A stretch of 64,000 bases of DNA from Rhododendron vialii (taxonomy: Eukaryota; Streptophyta; Magnoliopsida; Ericales; Ericaceae), in assembly GCF_030253575.1 (NCBI RefSeq), contig NC_080557.1, positions 48,405,501 through 48,469,500 on the forward strand. Reading direction: 5' to 3'. The position numbers and the translations under genes are program-made. Below the pieces are notes generated by a model. The model was not told the DNA's origin. It saw nothing but the letters and a program-made list of their open reading frames with translations, and did no database searches. Numbering within the stretch: position 1 is the stretch's first letter; each line of letters begins with the position of its first letter. Positions 36,701 through 49,700 of the stretch are shown in pieces.

Positions 36701-39700
36701 CATCTCAAATGCTTCGTTAATTTCCTTCATATCATTTTCCTCTATGGAGTTCCCTGCTGCGATTGTAGAAACTTCTTTCTCCATGATTCTTTTAGAGCCA
36801 TTCTGAACTAATTCCTTTGAAGTTTTACGTAGCCTCCGGCACAAGTTCTCTACTTCTCTCTGACCCGTTACGAAGACAAGTATGCCACCAGGTGGCAGTC
36901 TCTTGTGAATTGACAAGACCTTCTTATAGGCTTGGCCAATATAGTCCACTATTTCCGTTCGCTTCGAGAAGTGGACAGTCACCGGAAATTGCCGGGTTGG
37001 GACTTCTATTACTGGAGGGGGGTTGAGAAATATCCTTCTTCCAGACACAAAGTCATCGACTCTCAAGGTGGCACTCATCAGCACCAATTTCAGTGGAAAG
37101 ATCATACTTTCACGGCTAATTCTTTCTCCTGAAAAGACCTTACGCTGCTGTTCCTCATAGATAATCTGGGATCAATCAACAGATCAAAACCTAAAACGAA
37201 GAGAAAAGGCTGGACAAGAAAAAGGAGAAGCTACGATAGAAGGCAAACTGTGATCTACACTATCCTTCGACCAATAAAATTACTTTTAAGCTCAAACCTG
37301 GCGCTGTTGTATCACACGGGAAAGCATTCCAATAAGTATGTCAGTGTGCAAACTTCTCTGATGAGCCTCATCCAAAATTATGATAGAGTACTTCCTCAAT
37401 AAGAAATCACTCTGAATTCACGAAAGGCAAATATTGAGAACAGTTTATTCCAAAAGAAAACAACAAAAGCCACTTAATGACATGATCATTAGTTCAATAC
37501 GTCCAAAGTTCTAATTAAAACCATATAGAAAACCGAAGTGTATTTTCCTAACATCTAACTTACCAATGGGAACAACAGATTGACTCATTCTGGTTCATGT
37601 TTATAACAACAACAAACAACACCAGGGGCAAGGTTTAAGGGGGGAGAAAAAAAAAAAAAAAAAAAAGGTCAAACATCAGCATTAAGCAAGAGAATATTAC
37701 AACATGAATTAAAATATAATTCAACAGCCTTGACTAGGTCTACAGTTTGCAGCAGTCATTGTCCCCTGCAGTGTTTTAAATGGCGAAAGGCGCACCGAGG
37801 CGCAACGATCCCTTGGGGCTTTAGCGCAAAGCGCAAGGCGCGGCGCGCGCTTTATTGACGCGAAGCGCAAAAAAAAAAAAAAAAATTCTACGCAAGGCAA
37901 ATTTTATTAGAACAAGTTTTCAACACAAATAAACACTTGTAAAACTTTCAAATGTCATAAAACATAACATGTCAATGGTTAAACGAAAGTACCAAACACT
38001 AAACATAATATATCATCCATGAAAAACTAACATAATAATGTATAGCCTTAGAGACATAACAAAAGGATTAAAGACAATAAAATCTAGAGGCATGCATAGG
38101 CATTACTAGAATTTTCAGATGTCATCTACAAATAACAAGTACAAATAAATACAACAAACTGAACAAATATTTTAAACAGAGCTGGAAACACAAAAAAAAA
38201 AAAAAGGTGAAAAAAAAAGAAAAAAAAAAAGCAAAAGGGGGTCCTACTACTGGAAAAAATGAAAAGAAAAAAGAAAAGGGAGGTTGTGACTGGAAAAAAA
38301 AGAAAAAAGAAAAGGGGGGGTCCTAGACAATCGGTGAAAATAGAAAGAAAATGAGGAAGAAGAAGGTGAGAGGAGGAGGAGGAAGCAAACGTGAGATGGT
38401 GAGAGGAGGAAGAAGAAGTTGTTACTTGGAGTCAACAATCAGAGAGAGAGAGGGAGACCAGAGAAGAAGAAGCTGGGTCCGATCGTTCGAGACTCTGAAT
38501 CGTCGAAGAGGCTGTTGCTCGATCTGGTTTGTTGATTGAATAGGGCTCCCATCGATTTAAAGGAAGAAATTATTCAATGCATCGCGAACGTAAGACTGAT
38601 TTTTACCTCACAGCAAAAAGCGCGCGCCTCAGCGCCTTGGCGCCTTGCGCTATAGCGCGCGCTTCAGCGCCTTTCTTGCGCCTTTGCGTTCTGCGCGCGC
38701 CTCAGCGCCTTGGCGCCTTGCGCTATAGCGCGCGCTTCAGCGCCTTTCTTGCGCCTTTGTGTTCTGCGCTATAGCCCATAGGTCCGAAGCGCAATCCTTG
38801 CGCTGCGCTGCGCCTCGCGCTATAGCGCGCGCTTCGCGCGCTTTTTAAATCACTGGTCCCCTGCAAGGTGAGAATAGTTGTTTGTGATTACAACTGGAGT
38901 TCCCATTCCTCATTGTTCATTATCTGCTTCTCGTTAAATTTCTTGTTACATTCAAAAGAGCAATAGAACGAATGCAGTCATTAAATTTTTTTTATAAAAC
39001 ATGGTAGAAAACTTGCCCGAGTCAATTCTGAGATGAACGAGTAGAGAATGAATTTGTAGAAAGAGCACAGCATAATTAATAAATAAATAAAAACTCAAGG
39101 CTTTTCACAGCCAATAGCATGCTATCCCCTGCCAAAGATTCTCTCTTTTAGATGTGGCATACAATGTAATTCATCAGAGATTCTGATGGAAAACAAAAAG
39201 AACACCCCTTGGGACCCTAAGCTTCAAGAGACTCAATTCCCAACAACACAACAGACGAATATGCATAACCTACTGGAAAAATTACTCTTATTTCCTTTTC
39301 GGTAGGAAAAAGTAACTCTTTAGAAAATATGGAAGGGGCATTTTGCACGTACACGCCACATGCAAATTTCTTCGCCTCTATGCATATCAAAAAGAATCTA
39401 GCTCTACCAAGAAACACAAGAAGATTGCAATAGCAATTAAGCGTGTGAATTATCAACAAAGCAGATTGTTTTTCAGCAAATTCACGCCTATGCAAGTAGA
39501 TAGCTAACCTGCACTTCTCGTAGCAAAATTCCATCAGTCATAAACTTGATGGAGCAACTATTTCCAATCTTGCAGTCATGCCTAACTTGAAAGCCAACCT
39601 CCTTGCCTACACGAAGACCAAGCTCAAATGCCACCCTCCTGGCAGTTTCAAGGACAGCAATACGGCGTGGTTGGGTAACACCAATGATACCACTCCTAAC

Positions 39701-41908
39701 ACTAGACTGGTCCGAACCAAAGCCAGCTTCATAAAGGAACTGAACAAAGAACAGGTTAATACTCAAAGACCACCACAGTGAAAGTTACAACTGAATTTCA
39801 CAAAAATGTTAACAGCAAGCATCCAAAGAGGTTACCTGCGGAACTTGAGTGGTCTTACCACAACCAGTCTTCCCACAAATAATTACAGTAATGTTTCCAT
39901 TGATAGCTTCCATAATCTCCTGCTCCCACATGACTATTGGAAGATCCTTCCGACTGTTCTCAACCTCTTTTGGTCTCAATACATGCACTACAACTGGAGG
40001 ACATAGAACTCCCTGAGGAGGACAATCTACCAGGTTGGTGGTCGAGCTAATATGCCTTTTTTGACTTTCGATGGTCCGATCCTGCCCCATAAGAATCCCC
40101 AATACACATATCATACACAGGTAACAAATATGCAGAGTCTTACTATAAAGAAAAAGAAGCATTCCTCCTCTTCCAGTCACTAACATTTGATCAAAAAAAA
40201 AAAACATATAATCCAAGTATGAAGCATACCAATGGGCTGTTACTTTTGCTACTATCAGAATTGAACGTCATAGGCAAAGAATCTTGAGCATCTTCTCGCA
40301 TGCAGGTTTCATTATTCTTGTTGGCAATTTCCTCAACTGGCTTGGTAGCATCATACCCATCGAATGCACCAAGTCCACAGCTAGAAACTGATTCTTTGGA
40401 ATATGCCAAAGAAGTTTTAGATGTGACTTCCCTCTCAGCCATTACAGGCTGCCGAAAGTCTACGTCAACAAGGCCTTTTGTTGACTGGACTGTCTCAGAA
40501 TCAGGTTCAATCTCACAAGAAGGGCTGACAGCAGCCTTTCTTTTGAAAGGTTTATCACTATGAGGCAAAGCTAAACCCGCCTTAGAAAATTGCACTTCCC
40601 TTCTACGTCGTTCGCGCACAGTTTCAACCTACAAAATAATATGGTCCAACCATATAAGTTACTCGAAGGTACATTCTCTGACCGCGAAAAGAGAAGCATA
40701 ATAACTATTGCACTAACCTGACCAAGGTTTCGTGAAGACCACATCAATGCATATGCATCATCCCGAATTTTGTATTTCCTGAAATTGAAAAAAGTAACCA
40801 ACATAAATATCTATGAAACAGTCTATACAACTCATGGGATAAAAGGGACTCTGCGAGAAAGGAATTAGTCAAATAGACCAAAATGAGGGCATACTCCAAG
40901 GTCTCAATGCTTTTCGATAAGAGTAGTGCTTTCTCCTTCTCCTCCTGTGCGTAGTGCATACTAAGAGAGTCATTCTAAGTACCATAAACATAAAATAAGA
41001 TCAGGAAAGACTGAAGTCGTACAAGGACACCAACCTCTATCTTATTTAGCTTTCTTTTCTGAGATTTTGTCATCTTCTGCATTTTCTTGGTCCTAAGTTT
41101 TTCATGGACCTACACAAGGATATCCAAACAAACCATCTCATATATAATGCACCAAAATTGGAGATCTAGAAAAATACAGACACTTTGTTTCATATACCTG
41201 ATTCTTGCCTTTCTTTTTACTCATTCTCTTTCCTGGCAAGATGATTGCATTGCTATCACCCCCATCTTTTGCACTACCAAATGCAGGAAAATAAAACAAA
41301 GTTTATTTAACCACACAAACTAATAAATAAAGAACGGAGGAGAGTAGGTTCGCAAAAGAGTGGTATAATTTTTTCAACAGCCTAAAAAATTATGTACGCC
41401 TTCCAGTGATGTCAAACAGGGAAAATTTGTTGTGAAATACTGTTAAATATCAATGTTACTAATTTGTATACATCTATATCCACTACATGAATACAATAAA
41501 AGCGATCAATTTCTTGTTATTTTCCTTTATAGATAGGGCAAAAACTATGCTTTTTCCTGCAGTATATGAACAAAAACAGAGGCAAAACTGAATTGCAGTG
41601 AACTGTGCTGAACCACGTCAATCATACTGAATGGAAAATGAGATTGGACGAGTCACCTCAATTCCCAATTAACATTTGAATCAAGTGGGTTGAAACTTGC
41701 AAATGGTGAATTTGATGATTCTAGTAACCATGCTGCTTTCATTTAAGTTTTGAATCCAATCCGAGAGAAGGAATCGTCAAAAGAAGTTCAGAAGCAACAC
41801 AGAGTCTTTTTACTAATCACCATTACTTACAAAAACCTATATATTATACCTCCACAAATCTTGTCCACACTCCAAGTCCCCAAATTGTTCTTTAGCACGT
41901 GGCTCCAT
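33704..41908 (-). CDS. DEAH13: DEAH-box RNA helicase DEAH13 (FAS4/Dhr1/DHX37 type)
   Basis: Exons, 5' to 3': 41908-41850, 41273-41198, 41109-41035, 40944-40895, 40778-40718, 40628-40230, 40081-39836, 39739-39509, 37411-37298, 37165-35945, 35185-33704. They join in frame to 1337 residues; Arabidopsis DEAH13 is somewhat shorter. The chosen ATG gives a short exon whose phase fits the conserved [13 protein letters not shown] block. Motifs are Walker [10 protein letters not shown] (about 310), DEAH followed by Gln (about 413), SAT (468), an acidic insert between the RecA domains, [15 protein letters not shown] and QRAGRAGRT (about 790), then the ratchet and OB-fold C-terminal region. The family acts in the nucleolus, releasing U3 snoRNA during 18S rRNA processing. 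The 2.1 kb intron after the exon ending at 39509 houses a hAT element. An upstream non-coding leader exon is likely at 42557-42700. Confidence 0.95.
37769..38855. mobile_element. Non-autonomous hAT element in a DEAH13 intron
   Basis: This 1087-bp element starts CAGTGTTTTAAA and ends TTTAAATCACTG. It is flanked by identical 8-bp target duplications GTCCCCTG at 37761-37768 and 38856-38863. Both subterminal regions are packed with GCGC, GGCGC and CGCGCG blocks that are mutually complementary, while the middle is AT-rich or purine-rich. No transposase was seen. hAT assignment rests on the 8-bp duplication and the CAGTG end. Confidence 0.9.
38621..38766. repeat. GC-rich 73-bp tandem repeat inside the hAT element
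   Basis: Two almost identical 73-bp units run from 38621 and 38694. Each contains CTCAGCGCCTTGGCGCC, TTGCGCTATAGCGCGC and TTCTTGCGCCTTTG. The second differs by one visible base (GTGTTCT for GCGTTCT). Subterminal repeats of this kind are usual transposase-binding regions in hAT elements. Confidence 0.85.
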
Positions 41909-42556
41909 TTGTACCATATCAAGAGAATAAGATTATGAAGAACTGTCTTGGCAACCTGAAAAAAATAATAATCAACTGTATTGAGAATATTTATTTTACC
42001 AGACTTGACCAGAAAATAAAAAACATTGAGAATTTGTTGGGTGAATTGAGTCATAAACATGGTGCTGGGAATTGTTTCTGTAAAGAAAAGATCAATGGCA
42101 CATTTTGTTTTATCCTGGCTTTACAAATACAAGAATAACTTTAAGATTACTAAATTACGAGGTATCTTGACATCAAAATCTCTTAACTTTAACAAAACAG
42201 TGACATGGAGTCAGTCGTGTAGCTAGGGAGATTGAACTAGTTGCTTTGTTTTTGGTACCAACACCTCTGAATAGGTGTTCCCTTCTCACTGCATCAAAAA
42301 CCAAATCAGAAGCTTCTGATAATATAAAGAGAAAAGAAAAACAAGCAAAAAGGGGGGAAAACGTAAATTACATCGAAGAACAATAGTTTGCGGCTGCAAA
42401 GGAAGAAGACGCGATGTTAGGTTCAACTTGAATCAGCTCCAGCAGGGAGAATCATTGAGATATGGACTCTTATCTAGTTTTCCTAACTTCAGTAGGTAAT
42501 ATACGAATAGAGAAAGCAATAAGGCGAATTCCAACAGAGAACGTGAAAACCCTCAC

Positions 42557-42733
42557 CTTGATGTATCGTCGACGGTGTTCCGTGAGCGGTTGTCGGCGAT
42601 GATCCGTGGTGGGAGTGCAGGTGTGTGTTGATTGTCGGAGGAAAGAGGAATACAGAGCTACGGCGGGCTATGGAGCGGAAAGCTGAACCCAATTCTAAAA
42701 CCCTGTTCGTAAACCCTATTTAGGCCCCATCCC
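42557..42733 (-). promoter_or_regulatory. Leader exon and telo-box region of DEAH13
   Basis: On the minus strand a GT donor (GTGAGG) ends a probable untranslated first exon at 42557, which has no in-frame ATG. On the plus strand a telo-box, AAACCCTA, sits at 42711-42718, with a similar AAACCCTG just inside. A GGCCCCAT lies at 42723. Telo-boxes mark translation-related plant genes, consistent with a ribosome-biogenesis helicase. Confidence 0.55.
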
Positions 42734-44210
42734 GCGTGTTTTACGCAGTGAAATTTTTTGTAGATTGTTGTTTGTGGCTGAGAGGTTTTTTCCACGGTGA
42801 ATAAGTTGTTGAGAAATGTTAAATTATTTTCGATAATAAATAAATTATTGATGAATTTATGAGTTGAGTTATTGTAACAAAAAATATTTTTGTTGACAAC
42901 TTATTTGTTAGTGAAAACAAAATGGTAAATAATTATTTGTTAATGGAAACACTCTCTAAGTTTATTATTTTTAAGTTGTCATTTTTTTACTTTACGAGAC
43001 AGGTTATTCTCTCACAATATATTATCTTTAATTAAAAATACAAATCTTATTAAAAAAATAAATAATTATTTTAATTAGTGGAACATACCCTTACTTATCA
43101 TAATTTTACCTTTTACTTACTACTATGTATATTTAATTTTTATACACGTAAAATTTTCAATTAATGATAAATTAAATTACTTAAATGTAAGTAATAAAGA
43201 AACCCACCATTAGATGAGTGAAGTTGAATCACTATATTTGAAGAGAGAAACGGTCATCAATTTTGTGCTTTTTTTAATGTGTGGGTTGGAGTACGTTTTT
43301 TTAGTATAACTCTTCAAAATACTTGAAAAATGGCAATTGAGCAGTGGACTGAAGATGCTCTTTATAATCTGATTTATGTGGTCTATTTACTAGATATGTT
43401 GCATGTTCTTGTCTTTGTATTATTGGTTGGAATTTTCTGTAAGTGTGACCCTACATCTTTGAAGGAAATTTCGGTATCAAAACAATAAATGCTATTCTAC
43501 ACATAGGAGGGGCAGATTGAGCCCCACTTTGCTGAGAGATTTTTGCTGCACAACCGGAATCAAGGAGATATTTAAACTCTCTTTTTTTAAGGAGATTACT
43601 AAGATTGACAGCAATGACATCGATTAGGCCCATTGTCTTGCTAGGCGGGGTGCTAACGTCCTTTATGACTTCCACTATTCCACAGTTAGGGAATTTCACG
43701 CCTTTTTGGACCAGAGATCATGCTGATTTCCATTTAAATCATATTAACAAAAAACAAAAGAAAAAGCCGCTCATGTCGAACCCAACACTTCTCTTGTAGA
43801 GGTAGGTGGAGGATCATTACTGAATCTTGTTCCCGCCGCAGTATCACCAGTGGATCTACATCTTCACGCTTTTACCATCGTTGTTGAAGAGGACAGAAAC
43901 ACGGTCGCCCGATCGATTCTAGAGCCAAAACTCATATTTCAGTCTTGTAGTCCAAATATAACAAGAAGAGTAGGAGATCTAGTTTTTTTAAGAAGAGAGT
44001 TCCAACCGTCTCATAACCATGGAGGTAGGAAAAGAGGAGGAGAGACAAAAACGAGGAGGAAAAAGGTGGATGAGCCGCCATGGAGGAGGGGACAGAAGGA
44101 TGGGGGACGGCCAGGGGAAAAAGGAAAAACGAAAAAGGAAAAAAACTATGAGAAATGACCATATATGTCGATGCACAGATGGTCGGTGCCTATAGAAGGG
44201 AAAAAAGGGT

Positions 44211-45370
44211 TTTCTCTCTCTTGGATTTGCAATTCCTTGTAAACTCTTGCACTTTCACTTAAACAAAGGGAAAGACTTCGAGAGATGGGTCTAAGAGTCA
44301 TTGTGAGGGAACTTCTTCTAGTTGGGTTGCTTCTAGAGTTTTTTAATCCAATTTTAAGTCGGAGAAGCTTGAGATTGTTGGTAGGGTCTATAATTAAATT
44401 GCTTGTGGGAAGTGGCCTTGTCCTTCAGAGTATTGTCATCGCAAGAAGAAGGTCATCATGGATCGTGATTTTATCTTTGTTAATCGCAAATGTCTTTGAG
44501 AATCAGATTTGGGGAGGAATTTCCAGTTTTTTCATATGCCGAGTCTCTCGGCTGTTGAAGTGAGAGTAAAATGCCCTCTCCTGTTGATAATCATTGTGGT
44601 ATTTCAAAAGTTCATGTGTCTTCGAAGGATTGTCTTTGTACTCAGGACCTTGATACTCCAATGGTGAATGTGTCTGATCCTCCTAGTGCCCTTCAGATGC
44701 AAGAGGTTTCATCTCCCCTGTCCAGTTGTGTGTCTTCTTTGCCAATGCCTGAATCTCATCAATTTTGCCTGGAGGAGTCCTTGGCTGATCGGGTTGGAGA
44801 TGTACTGGACACAGCTACTGGACTCAGGAATTTGCAGTCTAAGAGGGTCATGGCTTTATGGCGATACCGATTAGCAGACTGTGGCCCTACAACTGTTAAG
44901 ATTCCCGGCATTCGAAAACGGAAGAAGGTAGATAGCGTTAAAGTTGGTGGTTGTAGTGAAAAGGCTTTGCAAAATCCCACTGAGAGAAAGCGCAAGCAGG
45001 AACGAGTGATTCAAGATAACTGTGGTGACCCTTGTACTTTTCGTACCCCTCAACGCCGTGATTTTGCATTGATTTATCTTTGGTTCCTGTTCCTTATTCT
45101 TGGTTTGCAGGTATTGTTGGTTGTGTAATCGGCGTTGAGGGAGTGATTGGGACGTTCATTGGAGATTTGTGGGGTGTTGTTTTAGCCTTGTTTGTTTGGT
45201 TTGTTATGTTGGGTATTTTTTGTTTTAGCCAAGTAGGTTGTGTTGTGTTGTTTGTTGTATGGGGTTATTGATACGCTTATATGTGTATGGTCGATACATA
45301 TGTACTTTCTTATTTGATATTAATGCAGTTTATTTTTGGTTAAAAAAAAAGAAAAGGAAAAAAAAACAAT
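44211..45370 (+). mobile_element. Possible LINE-like retroelement remnant
   Basis: Open frames at 44285-44563 and 44571-45128 encode 92 and 185 residues. The second contains basic patches (KIPGIRKRKKVDS and ERKRKQER) but no domain I can name. It is followed by a T/G-rich tail and AATGCAGTTTATTTTTGG, then an A-rich tract at 45341-45369, as at the 3' end of plant LINE copies. No reverse transcriptase was seen. Boundaries and target duplication are not determined. Confidence 0.35.
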
Positions 45371-45719
45371 CAATGATTTCGGAGGATTTTCCAAAAAGTT
45401 TATCAACGGTTTGATGTCCACCTTTTATTTTACTCAAACGGCTGAAATGGCTTTGAGCCGTATCAAACGTCGTAAACTGTGGTTACGGACTTACGGTAGT
45501 CACATACCCCCTTTGCCTCTTTGGTTGATGTGGACATGATTATTAACAGCGCTATTTTTGGTAAAAGTGGACAAAATTATTAATGCTCCAATATTTTTTT
45601 TAATAAGTCCAGTATTCGGGAGTAATAACGCACACTTTTGATTAACTTTGAAAGATTAATCTCATCGTCCATTAAAAAAAAGTCTAATTAAAATCGAAAC
45701 AAAATTTTGTATGAACAAA

Positions 45720-45874
45720 GTTGTTAATAGTGCTTCAGATGCCTATGTATTTCGTGCCGTTGGATACACGTAAATCCCACGCATGCACGCGTGGATGTTG
45801 TTAATAGTGCTTTAAGATGCCTATGTATTTCGTGCCGTTGGATACACGTAAATCCCACGCATGCACGCGTGGAT
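45720..45874. repeat. Tandem duplication, 77-bp unit
   Basis: Two nearly identical copies lie at 45720-45796 and 45797-45874. Each begins GTTGTTAATAGTGCTT and ends GCATGCACGCGTGGAT. The copies differ by a one-base insertion and one substitution, so the duplication is recent. Confidence 0.9.
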
Positions 45875-46274
45875 GCATTGCACACGAGTTAGACAACTAG
45901 GGACACATGAAAGGATTTATTTTCCCCGAAATTATTAAGGTGGTGGGGCCGCGTTTGTTGATGTGTGAGGAGCAATGATCTGGAAAGGCGAGTGATCACT
46001 AGACAGGGTAGCATAGCATCATTGGCGTGTTGGTCCCACATTTTCCGGATTCCTCCCCACCGTATACGAAACCACATGTGATCCGACCCCACCCTCCAAA
46101 CAAACAGAACAGCCACCCACATTCTACTCCATAATTTCCTTTGGTTCCGTACTAATCAATAACACTCACCCAAGTCATTCAGTCAAAAGTAGACTTCTAC
46201 TCCAAATCTAGATTCTCTATTCTAATCCCAAGAACCCCCATGTCACCAAACCCACCGCCGGGCTCTTCTTGTAG

Positions 46275-46275
<1 letters not shown>

Positions 46276-46309
<34 letters not shown>

Positions 46310-46465
46310 ATTCAGGGCCTTTCTGTGGGGTAATTGATGGGATGAGTGTCGGCAGCAATACCCACCCGTTTGGATTGGAGTAGAGCGATTTTGTTGGGGT
46401 GCCAATTAATAGCAATTATGATTCCGACTTATTATTATTAACATGAATGAATGAATGAATGAAGA
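46276..46465. repeat. CT microsatellite and ATGA repeats upstream of the GH28 gene
   Basis: A (CT)n tract of about 32 bp lies at 46276-46307, followed by a short ATGAATGAATGA tract at about 46443-46464. They sit in the likely promoter or 5' UTR of the GH28 gene. Confidence 0.8.
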
Positions 46466-46726
46466 AGAGCAAGGAGGGCGAGGCGAGGCAAGCTGTCTTT
46501 TCTTTTTCTGCGCTGTCGCTTTCTCTCTCTCCTCCCTCTCTCACCATCCCTTCGTATGATTATCATCTCGTGTTGTTTTCATTCGGTTAGTTAATACGGT
46601 AACCTCGTCGTATAATCACACTTACCCCCCACCTTTTTCTCTTTCTTCTGCTTCTTCTTGTTGTTCTTCTCCTTCCACTTGTTTTCTCCAGTTCTCTTCA
46701 AAGTCGTTATTCACTCCTGGCCTTGA

Positions 46727-49700
46727 ATGATTGCGAAGATTCTCATGAAGAGGCTAGTAAGTACGTTGTTTTTTTCCTGCTTTAGTGGTTTATTTATTTA
46801 TTAATAATAATATGGAGTGGTTCTGTTGGATCCATTTTTAGTGCAACTTTCTTTCTGCTGTTTGGAAAATGTATTTGCCGTAAGCCTTGCCATTATGTTG
46901 AGTTTCAGAGTGTATTTGATGTGTTGATCCGAAGATCCTGTTTCGTGTGTTTTTGTTTGGTTCTAATAATTTCATGTCGTTGTGAAATGGAACTTTTCTC
47001 TGCTCAAAATCATGTGGATCTTTCAGTTTAGTGTGTTGTTTGTTCATTGTTTATGAGCATTGAAATCTTGGACTGTTGAGTCTAGTACATTTCCTTTGCC
47101 CTTTTGAGATGAACAATTGTCCAAGCGAAGAAAGAGATGCAATGTGTTCTTTTTGTGGGAATGGATTTCGGTTTTGTTTTCTTGTTTATAATTACCATTA
47201 ACTGATTTGAAAGCAACTGACTCAACAGGCATAGACTTCAGCTTTAGGACCTTCTGATTTTGGAGCTATGAAACACTGTAAAAATGCGATCTTTATGAGT
47301 TTTGTTTAATTATTCTTGATCGTTGTGACTAATCTGTTAGCCGGGTACTTGTTCATGCTATTTTCCCATGGAATGCTATCCACTGCTTCATATATGTATT
47401 TTTTTTCTGGATTCTGTTGTTGGATAGGATCCTATTTCCTTAAATAGAAGGGCTTTTCCATATGCTATTGCATTGGATTCTTTTCTTTGTTCTTGATCTA
47501 CGTATGGTATTACCATTTTTACAAACAATAGTTGATTTGAAAAGGTAGGAACTGCTTGCAAGTTGAATTTCTGTTCTACAATTCTTTTTACCTTTTCCTT
47601 TTGTTCCCTCTTCTTTTCAGGTGGCACTACTTTTTATTCTGGCATTAAGTGATGCTGTTGAACCCCTTGGGGATCAAAGTGAAGGACAATGTGAATGCCG
47701 TACGCCTTTGGTCCCCAGACCTCACAGTGTGTCCATCTTGGAATTTGGGGCAGTTGGGGATGGGAAGACACTGAATACAGTTGCCTTCCAGAATGCCATC
47801 TTCTACCTTAAGTCATTTGCGGACAAGGGTGGTGCTCAGCTCTACGTCCCACCAGGCAGGTGGCTTACTGGAAGCTTTAACCTCACCAGCCACCTTACAC
47901 TCTTCCTTGAAAGAGAAGCCGTAGTTCTTGGTTCACAGGTGGTTGTTTCATCTCAACTTTTCCCCTTTGTGATACGAGACCAATTCTTAGTTTCTATGAA
48001 ATTCTAGGCGTCGTTTGTTTTACCCACCTCAGTTGAATTCTAACGTGCATATTCTTGTTTCATCTTCAACTTTCACCCATTTCTGATATGATGTAAGACA
48101 TTCTGAGTTTTGGTGGCAGCATGGTTTATATGGAATTCTAGGCATCAATTTTTTTTGCCATTGAAGTCTAATATGGGCATGTTCTATAAGTAGAAACATG
48201 TTGTGTCCATTTCGGTGGTGATTTAAAGTTTCATATAAAATCTCTTGTTTTTTTTTTTTGGGGGGGGGGGGGTATTGATTAGAGACAAATTGGTTAGTTT
48301 TTCCTGTAGAATTGGCATTTTATATGCATTCAGTTTCTTGTGGTAACATTAGGGTTATTCTTTCTTCTTGCCTTTGTAAGGTACTTGACCTTCGTAGAAC
48401 ACTTGGCACAAGGCTTACCTTTATTACAGTTGCCAAAAGTAGATTAACCTAGTTTTCTGTCTCCATCACCCAAAGAAAATTTATGGACCATGTGCAAGAA
48501 TAAGCAGGAACTTACACGGAATGGTAACCACTGAGTGAAAGATTAAGTAAGCAATCAGTAGGAGTTAGTCGTCTTGTGGGTGTGCTATTGGAAAGAGGAA
48601 AAGATGAGATAATAAGCGTCAACACCTTCTCAAAATCTTCTGGTTCTCCATAATTTTTATGGAGAACCAGTAGAGTCAGCCAACACACAAAAAGAGGTTC
48701 CAACATTTGCTGTTATTATTAGAAGTAATATCCGTTTATCTAACTAACAGAGTTGTATTCTGGATTCCAATTCTTACTTTTTTGCTTCCCGTCACCTTCC
48801 TATCACTGTTAGTTTTAATTGGCCTCTATTATTTCACTTTTGCAGGACTACTTCAATTGGGATATAGTTGAACCATTACCTTCTTATGGCCGAGGGATTG
48901 AACTGCCAGGTGGAAGATATCGCAGCTTGATTACTGGAAATAAATTAACTGATGTGGTGATAACAGGTAAGGATATCACCCTTTGTTTTTGTTTTTCTGG
49001 TGACTCTATTTGTTCTAATTTGAATTACGTACTTCTTTTGATTGCACCAGGCGACAATGGAACTATTGATGGCCAAGGTTCTGTGTGGTGGGAGCTGTTC
49101 AGTTCTCATTCCTTAAACTACAGCAGGCCTCATCTTGTGGAGTTTATTTGCTCTAATGACATTGTTGTATCAAATATAACCTTCCTAAATTCCCCTGCTT
49201 GGAATATTCATCCAGCATATTGCAGGTTGATTATTACTCTCCATTAAGGATTGTTTGTTTCCTTTTAATGTCTTCTTAAATATTTCTAAGCCTTTTATGG
49301 CTTGTGAGTGATGTTGACAATAACTTATCGTTATGATGCAGTAACGTGCTAGTTCAAAACATAACTGCCCATTCTCCTCCAGCGTCTCCTTACACCAGTG
49401 GAATAGTCCCAGGTTAGTAGGAAAATATTTCTCGATTGGAGTTCATTTATCTGAATAACTTGGTTGCATGTTTCATTGTGGATGACTACGTTATGTGCAT
49501 TTTTTTTTCCTGGTACTTACATTTTTGTCATAAACACTGGATGAACGCCAAACTTTCAATATGCTAACTCGCTATCAGTATGTTACCAGTAGTCAATATC
49601 TTGTTTTATTCCTTTTCCTCTATAAACCTCAATAATCTTGTCTCGTATTCAGCAATTCAAGGTGGTAATATTTCCTGTAGCTTTTATGTTGGCCTCTTGC

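Larger units (their letters stand above)
42734..46275. other. Repeat-rich spacer between DEAH13 and the GH28 gene
   Basis: From 42734 to 43590 the sequence is AT-rich and unremarkable. From about 43600 to 45360 it has longer open frames, G-rich stretches and a poly-A-like end and looks retroelement-derived. It then contains the 77-bp tandem duplication at 45720-45874. No functional gene was recognised. Confidence 0.5.

Noticed and set aside
42489-42692. Minus-strand frame as the N-terminus of DEAH13
   Set aside because: It has no ATG, and its phase does not connect to the conserved exons; the ATG at 41908 gives a fitting phase and a good donor.
43850-44176. Overlapping frames of 60-102 residues on both strands
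   Set aside because: Purine-rich low-complexity sequence with no domain; no splice or start context.
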